Positions 33,273-44,070 of a stretch of 64,000 nt of DNA are shown one piece after another; the first letter of the stretch is position 1, and every line of letters starts with the position of its first letter. Source of the stretch: Curvularia sp. ZM96 (Eukaryota > Ascomycota > Dothideomycetes > Pleosporales > Pleosporaceae); contig JAJGBQ010000002.1 of assembly GCA_022457065.1 (NCBI GenBank), positions 2,232,001-2,296,000 of the forward strand, in the 5' to 3' direction. A model generated the notes under the pieces. That model was not told the DNA's origin. It did not search any database and saw only the letters and a list, made by a program, of their open reading frames with translations. Position numbers and translations under genes: made by a program.

Positions 33273-34996
33273 TTATTCTTCCAGATCCTCCTCCTCTTCG
33301 CTCTCAATCTTCTTCTTGGCAGCTTTCTTGCTCTTCGGCTTCGCATCTTTGATACTCTTCCTTTGCACTTGATCACCAATACGTTCGCGTTCAGCAGCGC
33401 CTTCATTTTGAAGCCGTGCACTTAGTGTCTTGAACTCTTCAGAATTGACATCCATACCGACAAGGCTCTCTAGCATCTTGATCTCTCGGGCCCAGACACC
33501 CTTGTCCTCGATCTTCTTGCCGTTCTTGTCCATGATGTCAATGGGTGTCTCAAGAACCATTGGAAGCCCGTGAAAGCGTTCATCGTTCATCAAGTTGTGG
33601 AAGGATTCAAGCCCGAGATAGCCAGTGCCAATGCGGGCGTGGAGGTCACGGTAGCTGGATAGCGGAGCTTTGCTATCGTTAACATGGAAGGCCTTGAGAT
33701 ACTCCAGGCCAATCTCCTCGTCAAACTTCTTCATCGTCTCAGCGTAAGCCTCAGGCGTACGCAGGTCGTAGCCAGCGGCGAAGACGTGGCAGGTGTCCAA
33801 GCAAACACCCACCCGACTCTTATCATTGACTAACTCGATGATGGCTGCGAGGTCAGAGAATGTACCGCCTATTGTATTACCCAAGGTCGCCATGGTCTCA
33901 AGAACTGTGACGACTTTGCCAGTCTCTGGGTCTGCATGAGCTCTGTTGAGGTTCTCTGCAATGATCCGGATCCCTTCTTCATGTGTGGTCGCATTGGCAT
34001 TGCCGGGATGAAAGTTGTAGTACCGAATTCCAAGTCGATGGCAACGCGTTAGGTCATTCAGGAAAGAATCATAGGCCTGCTTTTTTCGTGCGGGGTCTGG
34101 ATGTGCAAGGTTAACCAGGTAGGAGCCGTGTGGTAGGCAACACTCCGCGGCGTCTATGCTGTGATCTTTGCACCATTGGACAAAGAACTGTGCATGCTCT
34201 GGATCCATATCCACTGTCTCCCATTTGCGTTGGTTTTTCATGAACATGGCGAAGGCATTACCACTGGTAGAGTCAGCTCTGTTCAGGTAGCAAACATGCC
34301 CTCAGAGAGCAGAACTCCCAGAATGCAAAAAGGACTGAGCTTACCCAATGTGGACGACGTTGGGGATAGCATTGTGCACACCTAAAAGAAGACCACAAGA
34401 TCCATGTTAGCTGGCATTCTGATGAAGAGGTAGATAAAGACTAGCCACAACTGACCTCCAGCAATGCTGACATGAGCGCCAACCCGCAGCTTGATATCCT
34501 TGGTGCGTTCTGCGATGGGCGGCAGAACCTTTATTGGCTTGGCCTTGGACTTTGTAACTTTCTTCGGCTTGTCTTCGTCACCATCAGCGACCTTCTTCTT
34601 TGTATTTTTGGTAGTCTCTTTAGATGAACCCTTCGTCTTGTTACTGGTTTTAGCATCCTCTTCCACTTCACCGTCAATTATGTTTTCTTCTACCAAAGCC
34701 TTCTTTGTAGAGACACGCTTTGAGCGTGACGATAGCTTGACATCTCTGACGGATTCTTGGGCGGCTATCTCTTCATTTGTTTCCAATTCGACTTTAACCT
34801 TTTTGGCTGCATGTCTCTTAGGCCGAGGCGACTCAGCGGTGACTGTAACACTATCCTCTGCCTCGGTCTGTCGAGCCGTGGTTTTTTGTGTGTGCGCGAT
34901 TGCGTCTGCCTTTCTCTTCCTACTGATGGTTTCGGACTTAATTGCAACAGGCGAAACGGGTGAATCCGAATGGGTATCTTCAAGCGGCTTAGCCAT
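33273..34996 (-). CDS. APN1: Apurinic/apyrimidinic endonuclease, endonuclease IV family
   Basis: DNA repair enzyme that cuts 5' to abasic sites. Exons 34456..34996, 34345..34381 and 33273..34263 on the minus strand give 522 residues. The endonuclease IV barrel runs from LRVGAHVSIAGGVHNAI to about residue 450. Zinc-site motifs are all present: NFHPGN, VLETMATLGNTIGG, LDTCHVFAAGYD, FHVNDSK, DLHARIGTG and VLETPID. Before the barrel is a Lys/Ser/Glu-rich region of about 165 residues that looks nuclear; a Lys/Glu-rich tail follows the barrel. The 37-nt middle exon encodes VHNAIPNVVHIG and is fixed by family alignment. The frame remains open 170 codons upstream, to 35506; the upstream part is rich in Arg and Ser and poor in acids, so a longer, possibly mitochondrial, form is possible. 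Confidence 0.94.
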
Positions 34997-35777
34997 AGTG
35001 TGTGCTACACGATTGTGAGTTGTGACCGTGGCGTGTGAGGCTGTCAGTATCGTAGAGGGGCCACAGGATCGCTTGCGGTCTTCTAGAGAAGATTTTCTTG
35101 CGTGGACCAAGGAAGTGGAGGACAGGGAGCGATGTCGGTGAGGACGAGAGAAACTACTCGATATGCCCCTGATGGCACTTCTAATCCAGTTTCCAGATGT
35201 TCGAGACAGTAGGACGGATTTCAGTAGTGGCAAAGCCGACCTCGTTTCGCCGTATGAAAGTACACGCTGTTGTTCGTGCAAAAAGGTATTGTATAATTTG
35301 TCGTTGCTGTTTTGGTTTGACCAGGTGGAATAGGAGCGCCCCTTCGACGGCGGGTAATTCAGGAGAGAGCGAATGTGGACAAAGAGTGGAAAAGAGTGAC
35401 GGCGCAGCGAGCAAGAAATAGAATTCGTGATTCGGACGAAATGTGGTTCCATACAAAGGCAATGAAAGATTCGAAGAATTGATGCGTCGTAGAATGAAAG
35501 AGGCAACAGACGTCACTGACTGGCGACGCGTTCAGCAGAGACGCGAGCTCACATGTCTGCTTAACCCCGCGTTAAGTCCGCAACGCCCAAAAAATTATCC
35601 CCACATCCAACAACCGACACCAACTTGTCGCCAGCAGCATCACGACCTTGCATCCACTAGAGACAGCTGGTATAGCAGTCGGACTGGCTCAGACATATTT
35701 TCGCAATTATTCTCGTCCCACTGCGATCGCCATAACCCCCACAGAAAAGCCTTTGGAACCTACCCACCTCTACCAAG
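34997..35777. promoter_or_regulatory. Divergent promoter region of APN1 and DIM1
   Basis: 781 bp between the two chosen starts. The APN1 frame stays open through 34997-35506, so part of this stretch may be coding if an upstream start is used. Confidence 0.4.
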
Positions 35778-36929
35778 ATGCCCAAAGCAAAGCAAAAACG
35801 AAGCAAAGGCGCCGACAACAATGCCTCGCCCTACGCGAAACCAACATCGGCTAAAGCCGCAGCCGCACACTCAATCTTCAAGATGGACAAGGACCTTGGC
35901 CAGCATATCCTCAAAAACCCCGGTGTCGCAACTGCGATTGTGCAAAAAGCGCACCTGAAGCAAAGCGACCATGTTCTGGAAGTCGGTCCTGGTACTGGTA
36001 ACCTTACAGTCCTGATACTGAAGGCAGTGAAACAAGTCACAGCTGTAGAAATGGATCCGCGAATGGCAGCAGAATTGACAAAGCGAGTACAAGGCACGCC
36101 CGAAGAAAAGAGACTCACAATACGACTGGGCGATGTGATTAAGGCTGAACTCCCACGGTTCGATGTGTGTATCAGTAATACTCCATACCAGATCAGTTCG
36201 CCTTTGGTATTTAAGCTGTTGGCGCTACAACATCCACCACGCTGCTGCGTACTCATGTTCCAGCGCGAATTCGCCATGCGCTTGTTCGCTCGGCCAGGCG
36301 AAAAGCTCTACTCTCGCCTCTCGGTCAACGTGCAAATGTGGTCCAAAGTCTCACACGTCATGAAAGTCGGTCGCAACAACTTCAACCCGCCCCCACAAGT
36401 CGAAAGTAACGTTGTACGCATCGAACCCAAAAACCCACGCCCACAAATCGCATACGAAGAATGGGATGGCTTGCTCCGCATCTGCTTCGTCCGTAAGAAC
36501 AGGACCCTACGCGCGAGTTTCATGGGCACAACGGCTGTCCTCGAGCTCCTCACTAGCAACTATCGTCTTTACTGCGCGCAAAACGACATCCCCGTCGACG
36601 ATTCGCCCCTTGATCCCAGTGAAGTCGCTGCGGCAGAAGAGGCTGAAACAATGGATGTAGACGACGAGTTCAAAGGCTTCTCCGATCCCGACGAGCCAGA
36701 TGATGAGCTTCCTGACTTCTTCAAGCAGCTGCAGGCAGAGTCCAAGAAGAACAGAAACGGTGCGAACCGCAAGCGCAAGGGCAGACTAGCAGAGCTTGTG
36801 AGGGAGAAGGTCAGGAAGGTGCTGGAAGATGAGACGCAGCTTGCGGATAAGCGAGCGAGGTTGTGTGACGAGGGTGATTTCTTGAAGCTACTGTATGCGT
36901 TCAACCAGGAAGGCATACACTTCAGCTAA
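35778..36929 (+). CDS. DIM1: 18S rRNA dimethyladenosine transferase
   Basis: Methylates the two adjacent adenosines near the 3' end of 18S rRNA, using S-adenosylmethionine, and is needed for pre-rRNA processing. Intronless, 383 residues. A basic N-terminal tail precedes KDLGQHILKNP. The SAM-binding motif VLEVGPGTGN is at 66-75, with acidic VEMDPRM after it. The catalytic motif is NTPYQ at 134-138; many homologues have NLPY. A C-terminal helical domain ends in an acidic insert (MDVDDEFKGF) and a basic stretch. Length exceeds yeast Dim1 (318) because of the acidic/basic extension near residues 285-350. It is divergent from APN1 and tail-to-tail with SWD3. Confidence 0.95.
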   Translation: MPKAKQKRSKGADNNASPYAKPTSAKAAAAHSIFKMDKDLGQHILKNPGVATAIVQKAHLKQSDHVLEVGPGTGNLTVLILKAVKQVTAVEMDPRMAAELTKRVQGTPEEKRLTIRLGDVIKAELPRFDVCISNTPYQISSPLVFKLLALQHPPRCCVLMFQREFAMRLFARPGEKLYSRLSVNVQMWSKVSHVMKVGRNNFNPPPQVESNVVRIEPKNPRPQIAYEEWDGLLRICFVRKNRTLRASFMGTTAVLELLTSNYRLYCAQNDIPVDDSPLDPSEVAAAEEAETMDVDDEFKGFSDPDEPDDELPDFFKQLQAESKKNRNGANRKRKGRLAELVREKVRKVLEDETQLADKRARLCDEGDFLKLLYAFNQEGIHFS

Positions 36930-37252
36930 AATGGAGGAAAAAGGACATGTTGTGGGGATATTCTGGGGTGGCATTGCATGGCGTTTCGGGATGCTTTTGG
37001 TACAGCACAATGGCGTTTTTTGGGAGTTCCGATACCTGAACGAAGAAAAAAGGCGTGGCCTGGGTGTTGATGTATGCTCTGGGGCAATACATGGCCTCAC
37101 GTTGAAACGGACGAAAAAAGAGGGTGACAGGATTACTCTTCATATGAGATACAGTACAGGGGTATCTAAAACTGACTACTTTACGGCTTCCAATGCGTTC
37201 CTCTTTCATCGCTCCATTCTCTTTCTGGCCCTCTCGAGAAGCTCGCTTACGC
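36930..37252. other. Convergent 3' flank of DIM1 and SWD3
   Basis: 323 bp without a gene; shared 3' UTR space. No clear polyadenylation motif. Confidence 0.5.
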
Positions 37253-38617
37253 TCATGTCTCAGTAAAAGGATTTGGAGGCAAGGTATCATGACTGTAGTC
37301 GTTACTATCCTCTCGTCTGATTCCGTTATCGACCATTGTTTCTTCGTGTCCATTTGTCTTCTTCTCTTCATTGCTACCGGCGCCTTCTTTTGGTCTCCAC
37401 AGCCTTACAGTACGATCAAGCCCCGCGCTCGCGATTAGTTTCTCTGTTGGATGCGTGTGGACACTCAACACAGCTTCTGTGTGGCCTTCAAGTCGCTGAA
37501 GCACATTCTTGCTACTCACGTCCCAGAGGACGACGGTATTATCCTCGCTGCCCGACGCTATAAAAGCGTACTCCTGTCCAGCCTCACGGTCGCCGTATGT
37601 GCCAAAGGTCCCTAAGAGTGAATATTTCTTATTCGTGTGCCCTTGGTATGTCTTTACGCATTTGCCTTTTCCTTCAATGTAGTTCCACAGCCGGATACAG
37701 GAATCTAGTGTCCAGGCCAGGATGTATTTTCCGTTGGGTGAAAATATGACAGACGAAACGGGCGCGTTATCTTCGTGGACTAGGGTGCGGAGACACTGGC
37801 CGGTCGCTGTGTCCCAGACACGGATTAGACCGTCGTGTGAGCACGAGACGATGAGCGTGCCGTCGCGAACGAAATCTACGCCACCGACAGGGTCACTGTG
37901 TGCGGGTAGAGAGCGCATAACTCGGGCGGCGCGCACATCCCACAGGTACACGGCTTCGTCATAAGAGCCAGAGACGAGCATGTTGCCCTTTGGACTAAAC
38001 GCGATGCTGTATATGTAATTGTGGTGCCCGATGAAAGGAGTGGGGTGCGCCAGCCCAGTTGCTGTATCCCAAAGTCGGATGCTCTTGTCATCTGAGCCGC
38101 TCGCGAGAAGCTTGGAATCTAGTGACCAGCATATTGTGCTAACGCCGGCGAGATGGCCCTCGAGTGTGTGTTCAAGCTCGCCGGTTTTGGCATCCCAGAT
38201 CTTGATAGTGCAGTCGGCAGATGCAGTAGCAAGCCATCGGCCGTCTGGAGAGAATTTCACACAGGTGATGCCTCTTTTGTGGCCGCGCAGAATAAGCGTG
38301 GGGGAATAGTTCAAAGAGGTCGGTTTTGACGGTGGTGGAGAGGCGCGCCGTCGTCGATTTGGCGATGAAGAGCTCGAGCGTGGTGAATGCGACCTTGATC
38401 GCGAGTATGATCGCCTTCGGTCCCGGTCCCTGTACTCCCGTTGCTCGTCTTCGCTGTTGTCTCTGCTATACCGGCGCGCAGGCCGTTCTGCTAGACTGTA
38501 GCTTGGGGAGACATTGTGTGGTGTGTGAGAGGCAGAGCGTTTGCGCGGTCGTTCTTCATCGTATCCGTCCTCGTCTCCGTGCCGTCGTTTGGGCGAGGGA
38601 GATGGTGTGCCGTCCAT
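37253..38617 (-). CDS. SWD3: WD40 protein of COMPASS, WDR5/Swd3-like
   Basis: Intronless, 454 residues. Residues 105-420 carry seven WD40 repeats, beginning LILRGHKRGITCVKFSPDGRW. The repeat pattern GH...SPDG...S.D.TIKIWD, the GHHNYIYSIAFSPKGN blade and the FIASGSEDNTVVLWD blade match the WDR5/Swd3 subunit of the COMPASS H3K4 methyltransferase. An unusual N-terminal extension of about 100 residues is Arg/Ser-rich (RDRDRRRSYSRSRSHSPRSS), like RS domains of splicing factors. A short acidic tail follows the last blade. Orthology to Swd3 rather than another single-propeller protein is inference from blade sequences. Shares a 178-bp divergent promoter with ISC1. Confidence 0.85.
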   Translation of the reverse strand: MDGTPSPSPKRRHGDEDGYDEERPRKRSASHTPHNVSPSYSLAERPARRYSRDNSEDEQREYRDRDRRRSYSRSRSHSPRSSSSSPNRRRRASPPPSKPTSLNYSPTLILRGHKRGITCVKFSPDGRWLATASADCTIKIWDAKTGELEHTLEGHLAGVSTICWSLDSKLLASGSDDKSIRLWDTATGLAHPTPFIGHHNYIYSIAFSPKGNMLVSGSYDEAVYLWDVRAARVMRSLPAHSDPVGGVDFVRDGTLIVSCSHDGLIRVWDTATGQCLRTLVHEDNAPVSSVIFSPNGKYILAWTLDSCIRLWNYIEGKGKCVKTYQGHTNKKYSLLGTFGTYGDREAGQEYAFIASGSEDNTVVLWDVSSKNVLQRLEGHTEAVLSVHTHPTEKLIASAGLDRTVRLWRPKEGAGSNEEKKTNGHEETMVDNGIRREDSNDYSHDTLPPNPFTET

Positions 38618-38795
38618 TGTTGAATGTAGAGTAGCCAGATGCTTTGTGTTGGATGGGGAAAACGCGACGGATCGGCAATATGGGCGTTAGCGTGCAGGCG
38701 GTAAGGAGCACCCCTGCAGCGTTCCAGAAACTATTTCCCCGGTTGCATCATTGCATTCACTGTCCTCGAATCTCCACTACAAGTAGACATCCACC
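38618..38795. promoter_or_regulatory. Bidirectional promoter, SWD3 and ISC1
   Basis: Only 178 bp separate the start codons of two head-to-head genes, so the core promoters must be shared or abut. No TATA box in either direction. Confidence 0.6.
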
Positions 38796-40287
38796 ATGAC
38801 TTCCGACACGGCTCACCCGCCTTCGAACATTCGTATTCTCTCGCTCAATTGCTGGGGTCTCAAATTTATCTCCAAGCTCCGCAACGAACGTCTTACTGAA
38901 ATCGGTGTTCAGATCGCCGCGGCGAGCCCACAGCCAGATATCGTCGGCCTACAGGAGTGCTGGACACAGGAAGACTATCATGCGATTCGCGAGAAGACCC
39001 AGCATATTCTTCCTTATGGAAAGTTCTACCACAGTGGCATATTTGGCGGCGGTCTAGTCATATTGTCGCGATGGCCTATCATCGAGAGCAACATGGTGCG
39101 GTACCCATTGAACGGACGGCCCGCTGCATTTTATCGAGGCGACTGGTTTGTTGGTAAAGGTGTGGCTTGTGCGAAAATACAAATGGGACCATCCCAGAGA
39201 GATATCGCAGAAGTCTTCTGTACACATGTCTGCCTCCCGTCAATTTCAAGGATATTTGAAATGCACACACTGACAGGAGTAGCTCCATGCCCCTTATGAA
39301 CGCGAACCCCACGACTCCTACATCTGCCACCGAACAGCCCAAGCATGGGAAATCACGAAGCTCATGCGGGCAGCAGCTGAACGCGGACACCTTGTCATCG
39401 GCATGGGCGACTTCAACATGATTCCTCTGTCCCTCGCACACCGTATAATAGAAACGCATTCGCCAGTCCGCGATGTATGGCGCATACTGCATCCCGATTC
39501 TTCAATTGGTGCAGCAAGGGATGAGGTCGAACAGCGTCGATGCGTACCAATGCCGTCGGCTGAGTTCAACATTACCGTAAATGGAGCTACGTGTGACAGC
39601 GAACTCAATTCCTGGCGGTGGAACAAAGGGCAACAGAGGCGTCTTGCCAAGGGTGAGAATGTGCAGATAGACCCTGCTGTTGAAGATCCCAACGCAAAGC
39701 GGCTGGACTATATCTTCTTCAGCAGCGGAAGAATTCACAACCCAGAGACAAAGGAGGAGGGAGCTGAGTGGGAGCTGAAGGAAGCGAATGTGGGCATGGC
39801 GATGCGACATCCTACATTACACTGCTCCCTCAGTGATCACTTCTCTGTGGAGGCGACATTAACGAGGACTCCGACTGCGCCCTCGGCCGTCCCGCTGTCT
39901 CCTTGGACTCTGCCTGAGCGGTACCTACCAATCGAAACCTACGACGAGATCCTAGCCACAACACTCAAGTACCAGGTTCGAGAGCGAGTGCAGCGCAAGC
40001 TGCGCATAGGGCACTTCTTCTACCAGCTATCCATGTCTATTGGGTGTCTGATTGGTGTATGGTGGTCACCAAAGAACTATGTCGCTTTCATCCTGATGCT
40101 GTTGAGCACATTGGGGCTCAGTGTCGGCGTCATAGATGGACTGATGGGATTCTTGTTCGTCGGTAGCGAGCTCAGGGCACTAAAGGAGTTTGAGTGGGAG
40201 GTAAGGAATGCTAGGGAAAGAGCATTGAAGGCGGCATCAAAAAAGACAGCATCCGAGGATAGTCAGGTATCGAACGCGTCGGAGTAA
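38796..40287 (+). CDS. ISC1: Inositol phosphosphingolipid phospholipase C, neutral sphingomyelinase family
   Basis: Hydrolyses inositol-containing sphingolipids to ceramide; acts at ER and mitochondrial membranes in yeast. Exons 38796..39227 and 39283..40287 (55-bp intron) give 478 residues. The endonuclease/exonuclease/phosphatase fold shows its motifs in order: LSLNCWGLKFIS, IVGLQECW, GGGLVILSRWPI, FCTH-LHAPYE (restored across the intron), IGMGDFNMIPLSLAHR, LDYIFFSS and SDHFSVEATL. Two adjacent hydrophobic segments near residues 390-440 form the C-terminal membrane anchor typical of neutral sphingomyelinases. The Asp, Asn, Glu and His residues expected for Mg2+ catalysis are present. The length equals that of yeast Isc1 (477). 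Confidence 0.93.
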
Positions 40288-40602
40288 GAATACGAGGTAG
40301 ACGTACAGAAATACTATAATTGCAACGCCGCTGTCCATTTGGTCCAAATGTTGGGAAAGACGCGTGCACGTGCTGTGGTATAGACGCGCGACATCTGAGT
40401 GGTGGCTTGGCTCTTCGATGAACCACGACTTCAAACCTCATCCTTCCGGCCACCATACTTCGCACGCAAGCCCCATCTCTCCACGCGCACGCTCGTCAAA
40501 TCGCCATAAAAACGCGATCCAGTCCATCGTAATCACCCAGATTGCATCTCGTACATAGCTCAGAAGGCTTTGATCGCGGTTCGGAAGTCCGCAGCCCTCA
40601 CG
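40288..40602. other. Intergenic, ISC1 to TAF12
   Basis: 315 bp; ISC1 3' UTR and TAF12 promoter. Nothing distinctive. Confidence 0.5.
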
Positions 40603-42618
40603 ATGAGCGACTCGCAGCCACAACAACCCCAGCAGCAGCCCACCGGCGGCCAACAGCAACAGCTGCTACGCCCCGATGATATCCTTAAGCTGCAGTGTCT
40701 CCCTGAGGATGAGAAGCAAAAGTATCGCTTGATTATGCAGAACTCCTGGAACATCTGCAACCAGCACCCACAAGGCAGTCCCGAGAATACCAACGCTCGT
40801 CAGAAGCTGATGGAATGGTCGCAAAAGTTCATTGCACGCGAACGCCAGTACAGGGCGAAAATGAAGGCGCAGCAACAGCAGGGGAACCAGAACCAGGGAC
40901 AAGCAGGCCAGTCCAATGCCGCTGGTCAGCAAAACCCGAATCTCGTCAAACAGGAGGGGGGTCAGGCTCGTGCTGAAAACACCGCGGGAGCAGTCAGCCA
41001 TCAGTCGCAAAGCCAACAGCCATCTAATCAGGGCCAGAACCAAGGCCGCGGCCAGGTGGATCCTGCTATAGTAAAGCACGTCCAGGAATTCCCCATGCAG
41101 GGGCCGTTGACCGGACCTTCGCCGGGCACGCCCGAGTATGAGGTCAAACTGAAAGAATACCGAACTGGCTACCTGAACATGCTAGCAAAGCAGGCGTCCC
41201 TGAACGAGAACAGAAAGAAACTTATGCAACAATTGAGCGAACGACAGAGTACCGGGCAAGAGATACCACAGGATCTACTCGTTTTGAAGAGCAAGATCGA
41301 GAAGGAGCATGCTAATATGAGGCAGCAAATTGACAAGTTTCGAGCTTTGCAAAAACAGTGGAAGGAGGAGCGCGAGCAGAACCCACAAGGTCAGGCGCAA
41401 ACGCAGGGTCAGAACTCAGCGCAATCACCGCCGCCGCCACCGCAACAACAGCAGCCTTCGCAACAACAATCTCAACCCCAGCCGCCTCAACGACAGCCAT
41501 CACAACCTAACGCTCCTGCGCAACCTCAGATAAAAGAGGAGCCTCAGATCAAAATCGAGGGTGGACAGCCACAGCAGCAGCAACCTCCGTCGCAACCACA
41601 GTTCAACGTGCAGGGGAACCAAGGGAACCAACAACAGCCGCAGCAACAGCCGCAGCACAATCAGCAGATGCCGCCTTCACTTCCGCAACAGCAACAACCT
41701 CAACCGCAGCAACCACAACAGCAGCAACCTCGACCACCGCCAGCACCTCACGCTCAGACAATGCCGCCAAACCAGATGCCGCAGTTTGCGCAGCAAGGCC
41801 AGCAACAGAACTTCCATCCGCAGCAGCGACCTCAGATCAACCCCATGCAAGCAAACGCGCATCAGCAGAGCAACTCACCACACCCACAGTCTGCTACAGG
41901 AACTGGCCCGCCAGTACCGCTCTCTCACCAAGCCGCTGTTAGCGCCGCGAACCGATCCTACACCGATCCTCAGCGTACAAACACACCGATGCAGCCAGGA
42001 CAGGGCGGCAATTTTGGCAGTCGCGAGCGCGAGCAGCTCAATAACCCCAAAATGCCTATTCCGCGACACCTGAACGTCACCTCGCCGCAAGCTGTGCATA
42101 TGGGTCAATCCCGACCGACTATGAGTGGCCCTACCAATGGTGCGCCAGGACCAATGGGCCAGCCTGTCATCCCGCGACCACCTCCATTCCAGCTTGAGGG
42201 CGACGGCGACCGTGTACTCAGCAAGCGCAAGCTAGATGAGCTCGTGCGCCAAGTCACCGGTGGCTCAGAGGAAGCGTTGACACCAGAAGTTGAAGAGGTA
42301 AATCCTGTCATCCCTTTTTACAGTAATCGCGGAGCTTGTACTAACACCATCTCTACCCAGGCCGTCCTCCAACTTGCCGACGACTTTGTCGATAACGTCA
42401 TCAGCAACGCCTGCAAGCTCTCCAAACTGCGCGACTCCCCCCAACTCGATATCCGCGACATCCAAGTCATTCTTGAGCGCAATTACAACATCCGTATTCC
42501 AGGCTATGCTTCTGATGAAGTCAGGACTGTGCGCAAGATTGTTCCTGCGCAGGGCTGGGCTTCTAAGATGAATGCCGTCAATGCTGCAAAGGTCATGGGT
42601 GGCAAGACAGACTTTTAA
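40603..42618 (+). CDS. TAF12: TFIID/SAGA subunit Taf12
   Basis: Histone-fold subunit shared by TFIID and SAGA, pairing with Taf4 or Ada1. Exons 40603..42297 and 42361..42618 give 650 residues. The histone fold lies at about 563-640 (AVLQLADDFVDNVISNACKLSK, LDIRDIQVILERNYNIRIPG), with the family helix ending SDEVRTVRK. The long N-terminus is Gln/Pro-rich with poly-Gln runs, as in many fungal Taf12 proteins, and includes a charged coiled-coil segment near 190-255. The frame is open upstream, but MSDSQPQ at 40603 is the best start. The 63-bp intron has no stop and a length divisible by three, so its retention would insert 21 residues just before the histone fold. Confidence 0.93.
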   Translation: MSDSQPQQPQQQPTGGQQQQLLRPDDILKLQCLPEDEKQKYRLIMQNSWNICNQHPQGSPENTNARQKLMEWSQKFIARERQYRAKMKAQQQQGNQNQGQAGQSNAAGQQNPNLVKQEGGQARAENTAGAVSHQSQSQQPSNQGQNQGRGQVDPAIVKHVQEFPMQGPLTGPSPGTPEYEVKLKEYRTGYLNMLAKQASLNENRKKLMQQLSERQSTGQEIPQDLLVLKSKIEKEHANMRQQIDKFRALQKQWKEEREQNPQGQAQTQGQNSAQSPPPPPQQQQPSQQQSQPQPPQRQPSQPNAPAQPQIKEEPQIKIEGGQPQQQQPPSQPQFNVQGNQGNQQQPQQQPQHNQQMPPSLPQQQQPQPQQPQQQQPRPPPAPHAQTMPPNQMPQFAQQGQQQNFHPQQRPQINPMQANAHQQSNSPHPQSATGTGPPVPLSHQAAVSAANRSYTDPQRTNTPMQPGQGGNFGSREREQLNNPKMPIPRHLNVTSPQAVHMGQSRPTMSGPTNGAPGPMGQPVIPRPPPFQLEGDGDRVLSKRKLDELVRQVTGGSEEALTPEVEEVNPVIPFYSNRGACTNTISTQAVLQLADDFVDNVISNACKLSKLRDSPQLDIRDIQVILERNYNIRIPGYASDEVRTVRKIVPAQGWASKMNAVNAAKVMGGKTDF

Positions 42619-44070
<1,452 letters not shown>

